Positions 26,969-34,913 of a stretch of 64,000 nucleotides of DNA are shown here, piece after piece. The stretch is from Pleomorphochaeta sp963678575 (GTDB lineage: Bacteria; Spirochaetota; Spirochaetia; Sphaerochaetales; Sphaerochaetaceae), in the NCBI GenBank assembly GCA_963678575.2, contig CAXXHV010000002.1, positions 558,001 to 622,000 of the forward strand. Direction: 5' to 3'. The notes under the pieces were generated by a model that was not told the DNA's origin, made no database searches, and saw only the letters and a program-made list of their open reading frames with translations. Each line of letters starts with the position of its first letter. Positions within the stretch are counted from its first letter, which is position 1. The position numbers and the translations under genes are program-made.

Positions 26969-27696
26969 ATATAGATGTAGTGACCCTATTTCCTGAAATG
27001 GTTCAAGGTTTCTTTTCGAACTCAATTATGAAAAGAGCTATTGAAAATGGTATTATTACATATAACATGATTGATTTTCGTAGTTTTGCGTTTGATAAAC
27101 ATCATACATGCGATGATTCTCCTTATGGAGGAGGTGCTGGAATGGTGTTAAAACCCGAACCGCTGTGCAAGGCGCTCGAGAGTATCAAAGCAAAAGAAAA
27201 GCGGGTTATATATCCTTCTCCGTCCGGAAAACGACTTACCCAAGCTCTTGCAAAAGAGTTAAGTAAGGAAGAGAATTTAGTTTTCATTTGTGGACATTAT
27301 GAAGGTATAGACCAACGGGTAATTGACCTGTATGTGGATGACGAGATTAGTATTGGTGACTATGTTATTTCAAGTGGAGAAATTTCTTCTCTAGTTGTAA
27401 TAGATTCTGTTTATCGACTGATAGATGGAGTTATAAGTAGTGAATCACTTGATGAAGAAAGTTTTAGTGATGGATTACTTGAATATCCCCAATACACCAG
27501 ACCAAATGTTTTTAATGGTTTAGAAGTACCTCAAGTTTTACTTAGTGGTAATCATAAATCAATAAAGAAATGGCGTTTGGAGAAACGGTTGGAAAAGACA
27601 TTATCTTTTCGACCTGAGCTTCTAGAAGAAAAATCTTTAGATTTAGAATCTAGAAAGACTTTACAAGAACTCAGAAACAGAGCAAAGAGGACCTAA
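26965..27696 (+). CDS. trmD: tRNA (guanine37-N1)-methyltransferase
   Basis: Methylates G37 of tRNAs to prevent +1 frameshifting, using SAM. Start chosen at ATG 26965 (243 residues), overlapping the rimM stop; an upstream GTG gives an unlikely extension. Knotted SPOUT-fold motifs: VTLFPEM, DDSPYGGGAGMVLKPEP, FICGHYEGIDQRV and ISIGDYVISSGE. The 5' half is noticeably GC-richer than the 3' half. Confidence 0.96.
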   Translation: MNIDVVTLFPEMVQGFFSNSIMKRAIENGIITYNMIDFRSFAFDKHHTCDDSPYGGGAGMVLKPEPLCKALESIKAKEKRVIYPSPSGKRLTQALAKELSKEENLVFICGHYEGIDQRVIDLYVDDEISIGDYVISSGEISSLVVIDSVYRLIDGVISSESLDEESFSDGLLEYPQYTRPNVFNGLEVPQVLLSGNHKSIKKWRLEKRLEKTLSFRPELLEEKSLDLESRKTLQELRNRAKRT

Positions 27697-27698
27697 AA

Positions 27699-28055
27699 AT
27701 GGATTTGATTAAAGCTATTGAAGCAGAGCAGATGAAAGAAAACGCTGAGAATTTCAACGTTGGTGATACTGTTAAAGTATTTTTTAAGATCATCGAAGGC
27801 ACTACAGAACGTATCCAAGTATTTGAAGGCTTGGTTATAGCAAAGAACAACAGTGGCATTCGCCGTACTTTTGTTGTTCGCAAAATCTCCTATGGTGTAG
27901 GTGTTGAGAGAATCTTCCCATTACATTCTCCACGTATTGAAAATATTACAGTTGTACGTCGTGGTCGTGTAAGAAGAGCTAAACTTTACTATATTAGAGA
28001 TAGAGTTGGTAAAGCAGCTAAAGTTAAAGAACTTATTGTACGTAAAAACAACTAG
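27699..28055 (+). CDS. rplS: 50S ribosomal protein L19
   Basis: 118 residues, usual length, with FNVGDTVKVFFKIIEG and GVGVERIFPLHSPRIENI typical of L19, which sits at the 30S-50S interface. AGAGGACC precedes the ATG. Last gene of its operon, followed by a strong terminator. Confidence 0.97.
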   Translation: MDLIKAIEAEQMKENAENFNVGDTVKVFFKIIEGTTERIQVFEGLVIAKNNSGIRRTFVVRKISYGVGVERIFPLHSPRIENITVVRRGRVRRAKLYYIRDRVGKAAKVKELIVRKNN

Positions 28056-28083
28056 TTTTTTTTCATTTACTTGAAAACATATA

Positions 28084-28116
28084 AAGGATGACATGAAAAT
28101 GTTATCCTTTTTTTTG
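28084..28116 (+). terminator. Terminator after rplS
   Basis: A 10-bp stem AAGGATGACA/TGTTATCCTT (28084-28109, one G-U) is followed by a run of T residues. Confidence 0.9.
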
Positions 28117-28180
28117 TTTTTATTTTTTTTTTATTGCTATAAATGTATTTTTTGAGTATTTTCATAAGTAGGAGATATTT

Positions 28181-28645
28181 ATGGAAGTAAGTAAACAGGC
28201 ATCTAGTGAACGACAATTTAAAAAAAACAATCGAAGAAGAAAAAATAAAAATCAAGGTAATAAATCTAATAAAATTAATAATGATGGACTCGATTTGCTG
28301 CCACAAAAGAGAAAAATAACTCCTAAAAGTTCAATTTCTCCTGCTGTACAAAAAAAAGTTCAAGAACCAAATCCTAAATGTGCATATTGTGATAAAGTGA
28401 TAACAGATATAGCTAGTTCAATTAAAAGCTCAGATTCTTATATACATTTTGATTGTGTAATTGAAAAAATAAAAAAAGAAAAAACTCTCAAACCAAATCA
28501 AATTGTAAGCTATATTGGCAGAGGTTCTTTTGCTATAATAGAGAAAGATGAAGAAGGAAAAATAAGATTTGTTGAGACAATACAAATTGAAACTCCCCAA
28601 GATTTTGATTTAATGAAAAAATATATCGAGGATATAAAAGTATGA
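28181..28645 (+). CDS. Hypothetical protein: basic tail plus Cys/His knuckle
   Basis: 154 residues. Residues 1-65 are basic and low-complexity (KKNNRRRKNKNQ), probably disordered and RNA- or DNA-binding. Then CAYCDKVITD and, about 25 residues on, YIHFDCVIEK give a CxxC...HxxC zinc-knuckle pattern. A compact C-terminal beta region (SYIGRGSFAIIEKDEEGKI) follows. Family not recognised. TAGGAGA precedes the ATG. Its stop overlaps the coaD start by 4 nt, so the two are translationally coupled; location next to the rplS operon hints at a translation-related role. Confidence 0.75.
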   Translation: MEVSKQASSERQFKKNNRRRKNKNQGNKSNKINNDGLDLLPQKRKITPKSSISPAVQKKVQEPNPKCAYCDKVITDIASSIKSSDSYIHFDCVIEKIKKEKTLKPNQIVSYIGRGSFAIIEKDEEGKIRFVETIQIETPQDFDLMKKYIEDIKV

Positions 28646-29118
28646 TAGCAATGTTACCTGGTTCTTTTGATCCCCCAACATTAGGGCATATTGATTTAAT
28701 AGAAAGAGCCTCTAAGATGTATGATAAATTATATGTAGTAGTTGCAGAAAATGTTCAAAAAAACCCTCTTTTTAATGCGGAAGAAAGAAAATCCATGTTA
28801 AAAGAAATACTAAAGGACGATATTAATATCGAAGTAGTTATTCATAATGGGTTAATTGTAGATTTTGCAAAAAAAAATAATATTAAAATAATGATAAGAG
28901 GTGTTAGGGCTTTAGTAGATTTTGGATATGAGTTTGAATTAGCAATGACAAATAAACAATTATTTGAAGAATTGGAAGTCTTATTTATGCCAACAAGTCC
29001 CAATTATTTTCTACTTAGGTCTTCTGCAATAAAAGAACTTGCATTTTATGGTGCTAATATTGAAACAATGGTACCTCCTATAGTAGCAAAAAAAATTAAG
29101 GAAAGGTTTGATGATTAA
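28642..29118 (+). CDS. coaD: Phosphopantetheine adenylyltransferase
   Basis: Adenylates 4'-phosphopantetheine, the penultimate step of CoA synthesis. 158 residues. The nucleotidyltransferase motif PGSFDPPTLGHIDLIERA holds the TxGH signature, and FLRSSAIKELAFYG-like FLLRSSAIKELAFYG supplies the later ISSS-type motif. It overlaps the previous gene at ATGA. Confidence 0.96.
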   Translation: MIAMLPGSFDPPTLGHIDLIERASKMYDKLYVVVAENVQKNPLFNAEERKSMLKEILKDDINIEVVIHNGLIVDFAKKNNIKIMIRGVRALVDFGYEFELAMTNKQLFEELEVLFMPTSPNYFLLRSSAIKELAFYGANIETMVPPIVAKKIKERFDD

Positions 29119-30577
29119 TATTGATTATTTAGATAAAGATAGAAAATTAAGAAAGCAATTTTCCAAAAAAATTAATTCATGGAATATTACTGTATTAGAA
29201 GCTTTATCTATGCTTTCAATTTTAACAAGCACTATTTTTGCAATTTTCAGCATTGTAAATTCAAGTCCTTTTTATGTAATTATTTTTTCTTTAATCAGTT
29301 TTTCATATTTCTTTTGCTTTAAATTTATAAAAGATTCTTATATTTCAAAGGATAATAATAAAACAAATTTATTTTCAATATTATTTTGGCTTTCTTTTGT
29401 GGGGTATATTATTTTATTGAATGTTTTTTTTTATGAAAATTATCCAGGATATCTTTTCGGAATGGCTCAAATCCTAGTAGGTTTAGTTTTTCAACTTTCT
29501 TTTATTTCAACATTTATTATATCCACTTCAACAACATTAATTTACTTATTAATTTCTTATATTTTTAATGGTTATGTAATACCTATTGAAGAACTTTTGA
29601 TTGCAATAACTTCGTATTCATTTGTTTTGTTAGGTGCCAATATTATAAGTGGTTCTAGAGCAGGTGAACTGGAGAATCTATCAAGACTTGAAAAGCTTTC
29701 TACACAAGATTCTTTAACGAAATTGTTAAATAGACGATCGACTCAATATTTAATTGATTCATATTTAGCTGAATTTACAAAAGGTTTTTTATTAGTAATT
29801 GATGTTGATAATTTTAAAAATGTAAATGACAATCAAGGTCATTTAATTGGTGATTTAGTATTAAAAGATTTATCCAATAACTTATTTGAAGTTATGCCGC
29901 AAGAATCAATTTTAGGTAGAGTTGGTGGCGATGAGTTTGTTGTTTTTCTCCCTGATGTAAAACGAAAAGAAATTGAAGAATATGCTATAAAAATTCAAGA
30001 TGAATTTAATAAGTTAATAAATAATTTTATTGAAGACAATGTTTCTCTTTCAATAGGAATCTCAGAAGCAAATGAAAAAGATAATTTTGATACTTTATTT
30101 GCGAGAGCTGATTTAGCATTGTATGATGTAAAATTAGCTGGTAAAAATGGACATTCATTCTATGTTTCTCAAGAAGTTGAATCAGATAAACCAACAATGT
30201 TAATTGTTGATGATACTTTTATTGCAAGAAGGCTTTTGAAGAGTTATTTTGATGACAAATTTAATATATTACAAGCTGAAAACGGAAAAGAAGCTTTAAA
30301 AATATTATCGCATCACTCAAATATTTCAATAATTTTATTAGATATGAAGATGCCTATAATTGATGGTTCTCAATTTTTAGAAATATATAAGAAAGACCCT
30401 GTATTTTCAAGAATTCCTGTTATTGTAATTTCTGCAGATCAAAGTTATGAAGCTGAAGCCCTTAAAAAAGGGGCAAAAGATATGATAGTAAAACCTTTTG
30501 ATGTGAATATTGTTAAAATTCGTGTAAATAACGTTCTAGATAATTGCAAATTTAAAGAATCTCCCAAAAGTAATTAA
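29111..30577 (+). CDS. Membrane diguanylate cyclase with C-terminal receiver domain
   Basis: 488 residues from ATG 29111 (a TTG one codon earlier is also possible; AAGGAAAGG is upstream). About six hydrophobic segments span residues 25-190. The GGDEF domain (about 205-355) has an intact RVGGDEFVVFL active site and should make c-di-GMP; the RxxD inhibitory site is not seen at the usual distance. A response-regulator receiver domain follows (about 365-482): LIVDDTF, phospho-acceptor in LLDMKMP, and VKPFD. The GGDEF-then-REC order is the reverse of the common arrangement. The start overlaps the coaD stop. Confidence 0.9.
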   Translation: MINIDYLDKDRKLRKQFSKKINSWNITVLEALSMLSILTSTIFAIFSIVNSSPFYVIIFSLISFSYFFCFKFIKDSYISKDNNKTNLFSILFWLSFVGYIILLNVFFYENYPGYLFGMAQILVGLVFQLSFISTFIISTSTTLIYLLISYIFNGYVIPIEELLIAITSYSFVLLGANIISGSRAGELENLSRLEKLSTQDSLTKLLNRRSTQYLIDSYLAEFTKGFLLVIDVDNFKNVNDNQGHLIGDLVLKDLSNNLFEVMPQESILGRVGGDEFVVFLPDVKRKEIEEYAIKIQDEFNKLINNFIEDNVSLSIGISEANEKDNFDTLFARADLALYDVKLAGKNGHSFYVSQEVESDKPTMLIVDDTFIARRLLKSYFDDKFNILQAENGKEALKILSHHSNISIILLDMKMPIIDGSQFLEIYKKDPVFSRIPVIVISADQSYEAEALKKGAKDMIVKPFDVNIVKIRVNNVLDNCKFKESPKSN

Positions 30578-30597
30578 TTCTATAAAAAGAATAAACC

Positions 30598-30626
30598 TTG
30601 ACATTGTATATATGGGGATATAAAAT
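30598..30626 (+). promoter_or_regulatory. Promoter of the NfeD/SPFH operon
   Basis: TTGACA (30598-30603), 17 nt, TAAAAT (30621-30626). Start of transcription is expected near 30633, 14 nt before the ATG. Confidence 0.75.
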
Positions 30627-30646
30627 TTATTTAAAGGATAAAAAAT

Positions 30647-31063
30647 ATGAAAAATGCTGAATTTTTTTGGATTGTTATTAGTATTGTTTGTTTTATAATA
30701 GAGCTCTTAACGCCTACGTTTTTCTTTCTATCAATAACTTTTGCTGGATTATTTTCTTGGCTTTCATCTTTCTTTATTGATTCTATTCTTATTCAGGTAA
30801 TTATTTTCTTAATTTTCTTTTTAATTTTCTTCTTTTTCATTAGACCTGTTTTATATAAGAATAAAAAAGAAAAATTTAATAGCGAATTGTTGATTGGCAA
30901 AGTTTTATATGCAAAAGAAGATATAAATGATGAAAAAGGGAGTGTTAATCTTGATGGCTCAATTTGGCAAGCAAGAAGTGAAAATGGTTTAATAGAAAAA
31001 GGCTCAAAAGTAGCAGTTTCTAGAATTGATGGTAACAAACTTATTGTTACAAAGGAATTATAA
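30647..31063 (+). CDS. NfeD-family membrane protein
   Basis: 138 residues: two or three hydrophobic segments in the first 70 residues, then a C-terminal OB-fold domain (GKVLYAKEDINDEKGSVNLDG) typical of short NfeD proteins. NfeD proteins work with SPFH/stomatin partners in membrane microdomains. The stop overlaps the next start (TAATG), so the pair is coupled. Confidence 0.85.
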   Translation: MKNAEFFWIVISIVCFIIELLTPTFFFLSITFAGLFSWLSSFFIDSILIQVIIFLIFFLIFFFFIRPVLYKNKKEKFNSELLIGKVLYAKEDINDEKGSVNLDGSIWQARSENGLIEKGSKVAVSRIDGNKLIVTKEL

Positions 31064-32031
31064 TGGATTATATTATTATTGCGATTGTACTGGTTATTGT
31101 ATTAACTTTTTCGATGGGGGTTCGCATTGTTCCTGAAGCAAAGGCCATGATTATTGAAAGATTAGGAAAATATAATAAAACTTTATCAAGTGGAATTAAT
31201 TTAGTAGTACCTTTTTTAGATAAAGTCAAAACAGTTCCTGAATTAAAGGCTCAATCAACAAAAGGCTCAAATTATATGACACAAATGGTTATTTCTAATA
31301 CAAAATTTATTGATTTGAGAGAACAAGTTTTAGATTATCCAAAACAAAATGTTATTACAAAAGATAATGTTACTGTTGAAATTGATGCAGTTATTTATTT
31401 CCAAGTAATTGATCCAAAGCGAAGTATATATGAAATTGTAAATTATCCTATTGCTATTGAAAAATTAACACAAACTACTTTAAGGAATGTTATTGGAGAA
31501 CTTGAACTTGATGAAACCTTAACAAGTAGAGATACAATTAATAATAAACTTCAAATTATTTTGGATGAAGCTACAGATAAATGGGGTATTAAAGTAAATA
31601 GAGTTGAACTTCAAGATATTATTCCACCAGAAGATATAAAAAAACAAATGGAAAAGCAAATGGGAGCTGAAAGAGAAAAAAGAGCTTCAATTTTATTTGC
31701 AGAAGGTCAAAAAAGATCAGCTATTCTTCAAGCAGAGGGTGTAAAAGAATCTTTAATTAATAGAGCTGAAGGTGATAAAAAAGCAGCTATACTAAGAGCT
31801 GAAGGTGAAGCAAAGGCTATTTCTGCAGTAAGAAATGCTCTTGAAACTCAAGATAATTATGTCCAATATCTTATAGCTATGAAGTATATTGAGACATTTA
31901 AGGAAATGGCTACTGGAAAAGATTCTAAACTTGTTTATATGCCTTATGAAGCTAGTGGTGTATTAAGTTCTTTAGGCGGAATTAAAGAATTATTTGGTGA
32001 TAAAAATATTTCAAGTATGCTAAATAAATAA
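31063..32031 (+). CDS. SPFH/band 7 (stomatin-like, QmcA type) protein
   Basis: 322 residues with one N-terminal membrane anchor (IIIAIVLVIVLTF), the band 7 domain (about 20-190: AMIIERLGKYNKTLSSGINL, VTVEIDAVIYFQV) and an Ala/Glu-rich coiled coil rich in AEG repeats (about 210-265). Such proteins oligomerise as membrane scaffolds and modulate proteases. Partner of the upstream NfeD protein. Confidence 0.92.
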   Translation: MDYIIIAIVLVIVLTFSMGVRIVPEAKAMIIERLGKYNKTLSSGINLVVPFLDKVKTVPELKAQSTKGSNYMTQMVISNTKFIDLREQVLDYPKQNVITKDNVTVEIDAVIYFQVIDPKRSIYEIVNYPIAIEKLTQTTLRNVIGELELDETLTSRDTINNKLQIILDEATDKWGIKVNRVELQDIIPPEDIKKQMEKQMGAEREKRASILFAEGQKRSAILQAEGVKESLINRAEGDKKAAILRAEGEAKAISAVRNALETQDNYVQYLIAMKYIETFKEMATGKDSKLVYMPYEASGVLSSLGGIKELFGDKNISSMLNK

Positions 32032-32141
32032 ATAATAATAAAATTATGTTAGTTTTTATGATTTTGATAAAATTTATTTTTTAGTTTTAAATTGCAATTA
32101 TATATAAGTTAATATATTATTTAATTTATAAAGGTAAAAGA

Positions 32142-32188
32142 TGTTGACGTTTTTACTCTATTTCGTTATTCTTCTCAAAGCGTCAACA
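32142..32188 (+). promoter_or_regulatory. Inverted repeat in the rpmF leader
   Basis: TGTTGACG (32142-32149) is perfectly complementary to CGTCAACA (32181-32188), 31 nt apart, 28 nt before rpmF. The left arm overlaps a possible -35 (TTGACG). It could be an operator pair or an L32 autoregulatory hairpin; not recognised. Confidence 0.45.
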
Positions 32189-32216
32189 AAAATTCATCTA
32201 ACTCAAGAGGTAAAAA

Positions 32217-32402
32217 ATGGCAACACCTAAATATAAAACTTCAAAATCTAAAGCTGCATCAAGAAAGGCTGCGAATATGAAGCTTAAAGCACCAACATTG
32301 ACTGTATGTCCAACATGTAGTGCAAAGATACTTCCTCATCGCGTTTGCCCTAAGTGTGGTTTCTATCGCGGTGAAATGATCGTTGATACAAGCGATAAGT
32401 AA
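32217..32402 (+). CDS. rpmF: 50S ribosomal protein L32
   Basis: 61 residues. The zinc-ribbon pairs CPTC and CPKCGFYRGE are intact, so this is the zinc-binding (C+) form. AAGAGGT precedes the ATG. It heads rpmF-acpP-rnc; linkage of L32 to lipid genes is common in bacteria. Confidence 0.95.
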   Translation: MATPKYKTSKSKAASRKAANMKLKAPTLTVCPTCSAKILPHRVCPKCGFYRGEMIVDTSDK

Positions 32403-32423
32403 AAGAGACATAGGAGCTAAATC

Positions 32424-32663
32424 ATGGATAACAAGACTTTTGATCAAGTTAAGCAATTAATTGCTGAAAAAATGGAAGTAGAACCATCTAAAGTAACTTT
32501 AGATGCTTCTTTTAGAAAAGATCTAGGAGCAGACAGTCTAGATACATATGAATTAATTTATGCTATTGAAGAAGAAATGGGAATTACCATTCCTGATGAA
32601 AAAGCAAATGAATTCGAAACTGTTAAAGATGCTGTTGATTACCTAGATTCTCAGCTAGACTAA
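32424..32663 (+). CDS. acpP: Acyl carrier protein
   Basis: 79 residues, acidic. The phosphopantetheine attachment Ser lies in DLGADSLDTYEL. It carries acyl chains in fatty-acid synthesis, the prosthetic group deriving from CoA (coaX, coaD in this window). TAGGAG precedes the ATG. Confidence 0.97.
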   Translation: MDNKTFDQVKQLIAEKMEVEPSKVTLDASFRKDLGADSLDTYELIYAIEEEMGITIPDEKANEFETVKDAVDYLDSQLD

Positions 32664-32676
32664 GGACTGTTTTTCG

Positions 32677-33420
32677 ATGACAGAAGCTAAAGTCGGAGTA
32701 GCTCCCTCAATCTCCTCAAAGAGAAGAAGGGAGCTTTTTAATTTCATAGAAAAATTGGGGGTAGAAATTAAAGATTTGAATTTATTAAATCTTGCTTTTA
32801 CTCATAGATCCTATGCTCACGAATGCCCAATTGTAACAGATAATAATGAAAGATTAGAGTTTCTTGGAGATTCTATTTTAGGTCTAGCTGTTAGTAATTG
32901 GCTATTTGTGAATTTACCTGCAAAACATGAAGGTGATTTCTCAAGAATTAAAAGTGCCGTTGTAAGCGAAGATTCTTTATTTCAAGTTGCTCAAAAACTT
33001 GGAGTTGGAGAAGTTGTTTTAGTTGGCAAAGGGGAAGGTCATTCTGGTGGAAGAAAAAAGAAAGCTATTCTATCAGATTGTATGGAAGCAATTTTTGGCT
33101 GTGTTTATTTAGATTGTGGTTTTGACGTTGCACAAAGCTTAATAGAAAAAATTATGGTTCCTCAGATTCATGCTTTTTTAGAACACAAAATTGTAAGAGA
33201 TTATAAAACAGCAATTCAAGAGTATTGCCAAAAATCTTGGAAGAAAGTTCCAATCTATACTTTAGAAAAAACAGAGGGTCCAGATCATTGCAGAGTTTTT
33301 TATGTTAGTGTTAACTTAAATGGCAAAGTTTTTGGACCTGCTACTGGAAAAAATAAGAAAACAGCCCAACAAGCTGCAGCTAAATTGGCTTTTAATTCAT
33401 TAATTGAAAAAACATCTTAA
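32677..33420 (+). CDS. rnc: Ribonuclease III
   Basis: Cleaves double-stranded RNA in rRNA and mRNA processing. 247 residues: RNase III domain with NNERLEFLGDSILGLAVS (metal-binding Glu/Asp) and a second acidic site in SDCMEAIFGCVYLD; C-terminal dsRNA-binding domain (from about 175, ending TGKNKKTAQQAAAKLAFNSL). It follows acpP by 13 nt, a typical order. Its stop shares TTAA with the convergent cca stop. Confidence 0.97.
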   Translation: MTEAKVGVAPSISSKRRRELFNFIEKLGVEIKDLNLLNLAFTHRSYAHECPIVTDNNERLEFLGDSILGLAVSNWLFVNLPAKHEGDFSRIKSAVVSEDSLFQVAQKLGVGEVVLVGKGEGHSGGRKKKAILSDCMEAIFGCVYLDCGFDVAQSLIEKIMVPQIHAFLEHKIVRDYKTAIQEYCQKSWKKVPIYTLEKTEGPDHCRVFYVSVNLNGKVFGPATGKNKKTAQQAAAKLAFNSLIEKTS

Positions 33421-34790
33421 TTTATGCTTTTGTAATAATTATTTGCTAGTTTTAATAAGGTTTCTCGTTTATTTAATTTTGGATCATCTATTACATCATT
33501 TAATAGAAGGTTTAAGATTTTAGAAAATAGAGGGCCTTTTTTTATTCCTAAATCTATTAAATCTCTTCCATTTATTTCTAAATCTTTTAATGCTAAAGCT
33601 TCATTGGTTGAAATTATTTCTTCAATTCTATTTTCAAGTTCGCTTACAGTTTCCCAACTGCCTTTATCAAATATAGCTTCTTGATCACACATTCTCAGCT
33701 TAAATAAATCTAATATGTTTTCATATCCAACTCTGTTAATAAATCTTTTTACAGCTCCATTTGACCAATTTGAAGTGTAATTAAACATATGGTTTTTTAC
33801 AAGGTTTGTAACTTTATAAATAGTATCATTTGAGGCTTTCAATCTGGTTAAAATTTTTTTAGTTATTTCTGCACTTACATTCTCATGATCATAAAAAGAA
33901 TAAGAAGTTTCACCATAAGATGATTGTCTTGCTAGATTTATTTTCTGTGTCTGAGCTTTTCCTAAATCATGGAATAATGCAGCAAGTCTAACGTTTATAG
34001 GATAATTGTATTTGCTAGCAACTTGGATAGCGCGAAGAGTATGCTCATAAGCATCAACTTTATGATAGCCTCCCTGTTCAAGGCCTTTCAACGCTATTAA
34101 CTCAGGTAAAATTATATCTAAAACTGAACATTTGTCTAATAATTCAATTCCTTTTTTAGGATAATTAGCTTTTAAGATTTTAAATAGTTCATCTTGAATT
34201 CGTTCATTGCTAACATTTTTTATTTTATTACATTTTTCTTTCATTGCAATTAATGTTTTTTCTTCAATTTCAAAATCAAGTTTTGAAGCAAATCTACAAG
34301 CTCTCATTATCCTAAGGCCATCTTCTTCAAATCTTTGTTGTGGAATTCCAATAGCTTTTATAATTTTTTTCTTTAAATCATTTAAACCATTATGATTGTC
34401 AATAAGCTGTGATGTACTAACATCAACTGCAAGAGCATTTATGGTAAAGTCTCTCCTTTTTAAATCCTCATCTAGGCTTCTTATAAATTCCACTTTTTCA
34501 GGACGTCTACCATCTTGATAGTCAAATTCGCTTCTAAATGTAGTTACTTCATAACTATTTCCTTTAAATAATACTGTAACAGTACCATGTTTTATTCCAG
34601 TTGGAATGGTTGTTTTAAAGATTGATATTACATTTTCTGGGGTAGCATCAGTTGCGAAATCATAATCATCATTACTAATGTTTAGAAAGTGATCTCTTAC
34701 CGCACCACCTACTATATATAAGCTGAAGCCATTTTCTTTAAATATAGCTCCAAATTGTTTTATTGTTTCATTGATTGGCATATGTTTCAT
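33417..34790 (-). CDS. cca: CCA tRNA nucleotidyltransferase / poly(A) polymerase family
   Basis: 457 residues, class II nucleotidyltransferase. Motif A IVGGAVRDHFLNIS with DYDFATDA gives the catalytic carboxylates; RRDFTINALAVD and EEDGLRIMRACRFASKL follow. An HD domain (LFHDLGKAQT, about 265) occupies the C-terminal half. None of the six tRNA genes here encodes CCA, so a CCA-adding role is likely, though poly(A) polymerase homologues look similar. The SD is weak or distant. Confidence 0.88.
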   Translation of the reverse strand: MKHMPINETIKQFGAIFKENGFSLYIVGGAVRDHFLNISNDDYDFATDATPENVISIFKTTIPTGIKHGTVTVLFKGNSYEVTTFRSEFDYQDGRRPEKVEFIRSLDEDLKRRDFTINALAVDVSTSQLIDNHNGLNDLKKKIIKAIGIPQQRFEEDGLRIMRACRFASKLDFEIEEKTLIAMKEKCNKIKNVSNERIQDELFKILKANYPKKGIELLDKCSVLDIILPELIALKGLEQGGYHKVDAYEHTLRAIQVASKYNYPINVRLAALFHDLGKAQTQKINLARQSSYGETSYSFYDHENVSAEITKKILTRLKASNDTIYKVTNLVKNHMFNYTSNWSNGAVKRFINRVGYENILDLFKLRMCDQEAIFDKGSWETVSELENRIEEIISTNEALALKDLEINGRDLIDLGIKKGPLFSKILNLLLNDVIDDPKLNKRETLLKLANNYYKSIN

Positions 34791-34850
34791 AATGTAAAAC
34801 TAACCTTCCTTTTTTTGTGAGTCAAGGTACTCAAATATGTTTTTACTTGG

Positions 34851-34879
34851 TTGTCATTATTTTAAATTTAGCATAGAAT
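34851..34879 (+). promoter_or_regulatory. Promoter of ileS
   Basis: TTGTCA (34851-34856), 17 nt, TAGAAT (34874-34879). It is followed by TAGGAG and the ATG at 34914. No T-box leader is seen. Confidence 0.72.
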
Positions 34880-34913
34880 AGCATAAAATAAGTTTTCATT
34901 TCTAGGAGTTGAA

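Noticed and set aside
28067..28306. 79-aa minus-strand frame across the rplS terminator
   Set aside because: Crosses a terminator and the next gene; T-rich antisense frame.
34800..34913. T-box riboswitch before ileS
   Set aside because: The leader is too short and has no T-box sequence or specifier hairpin.
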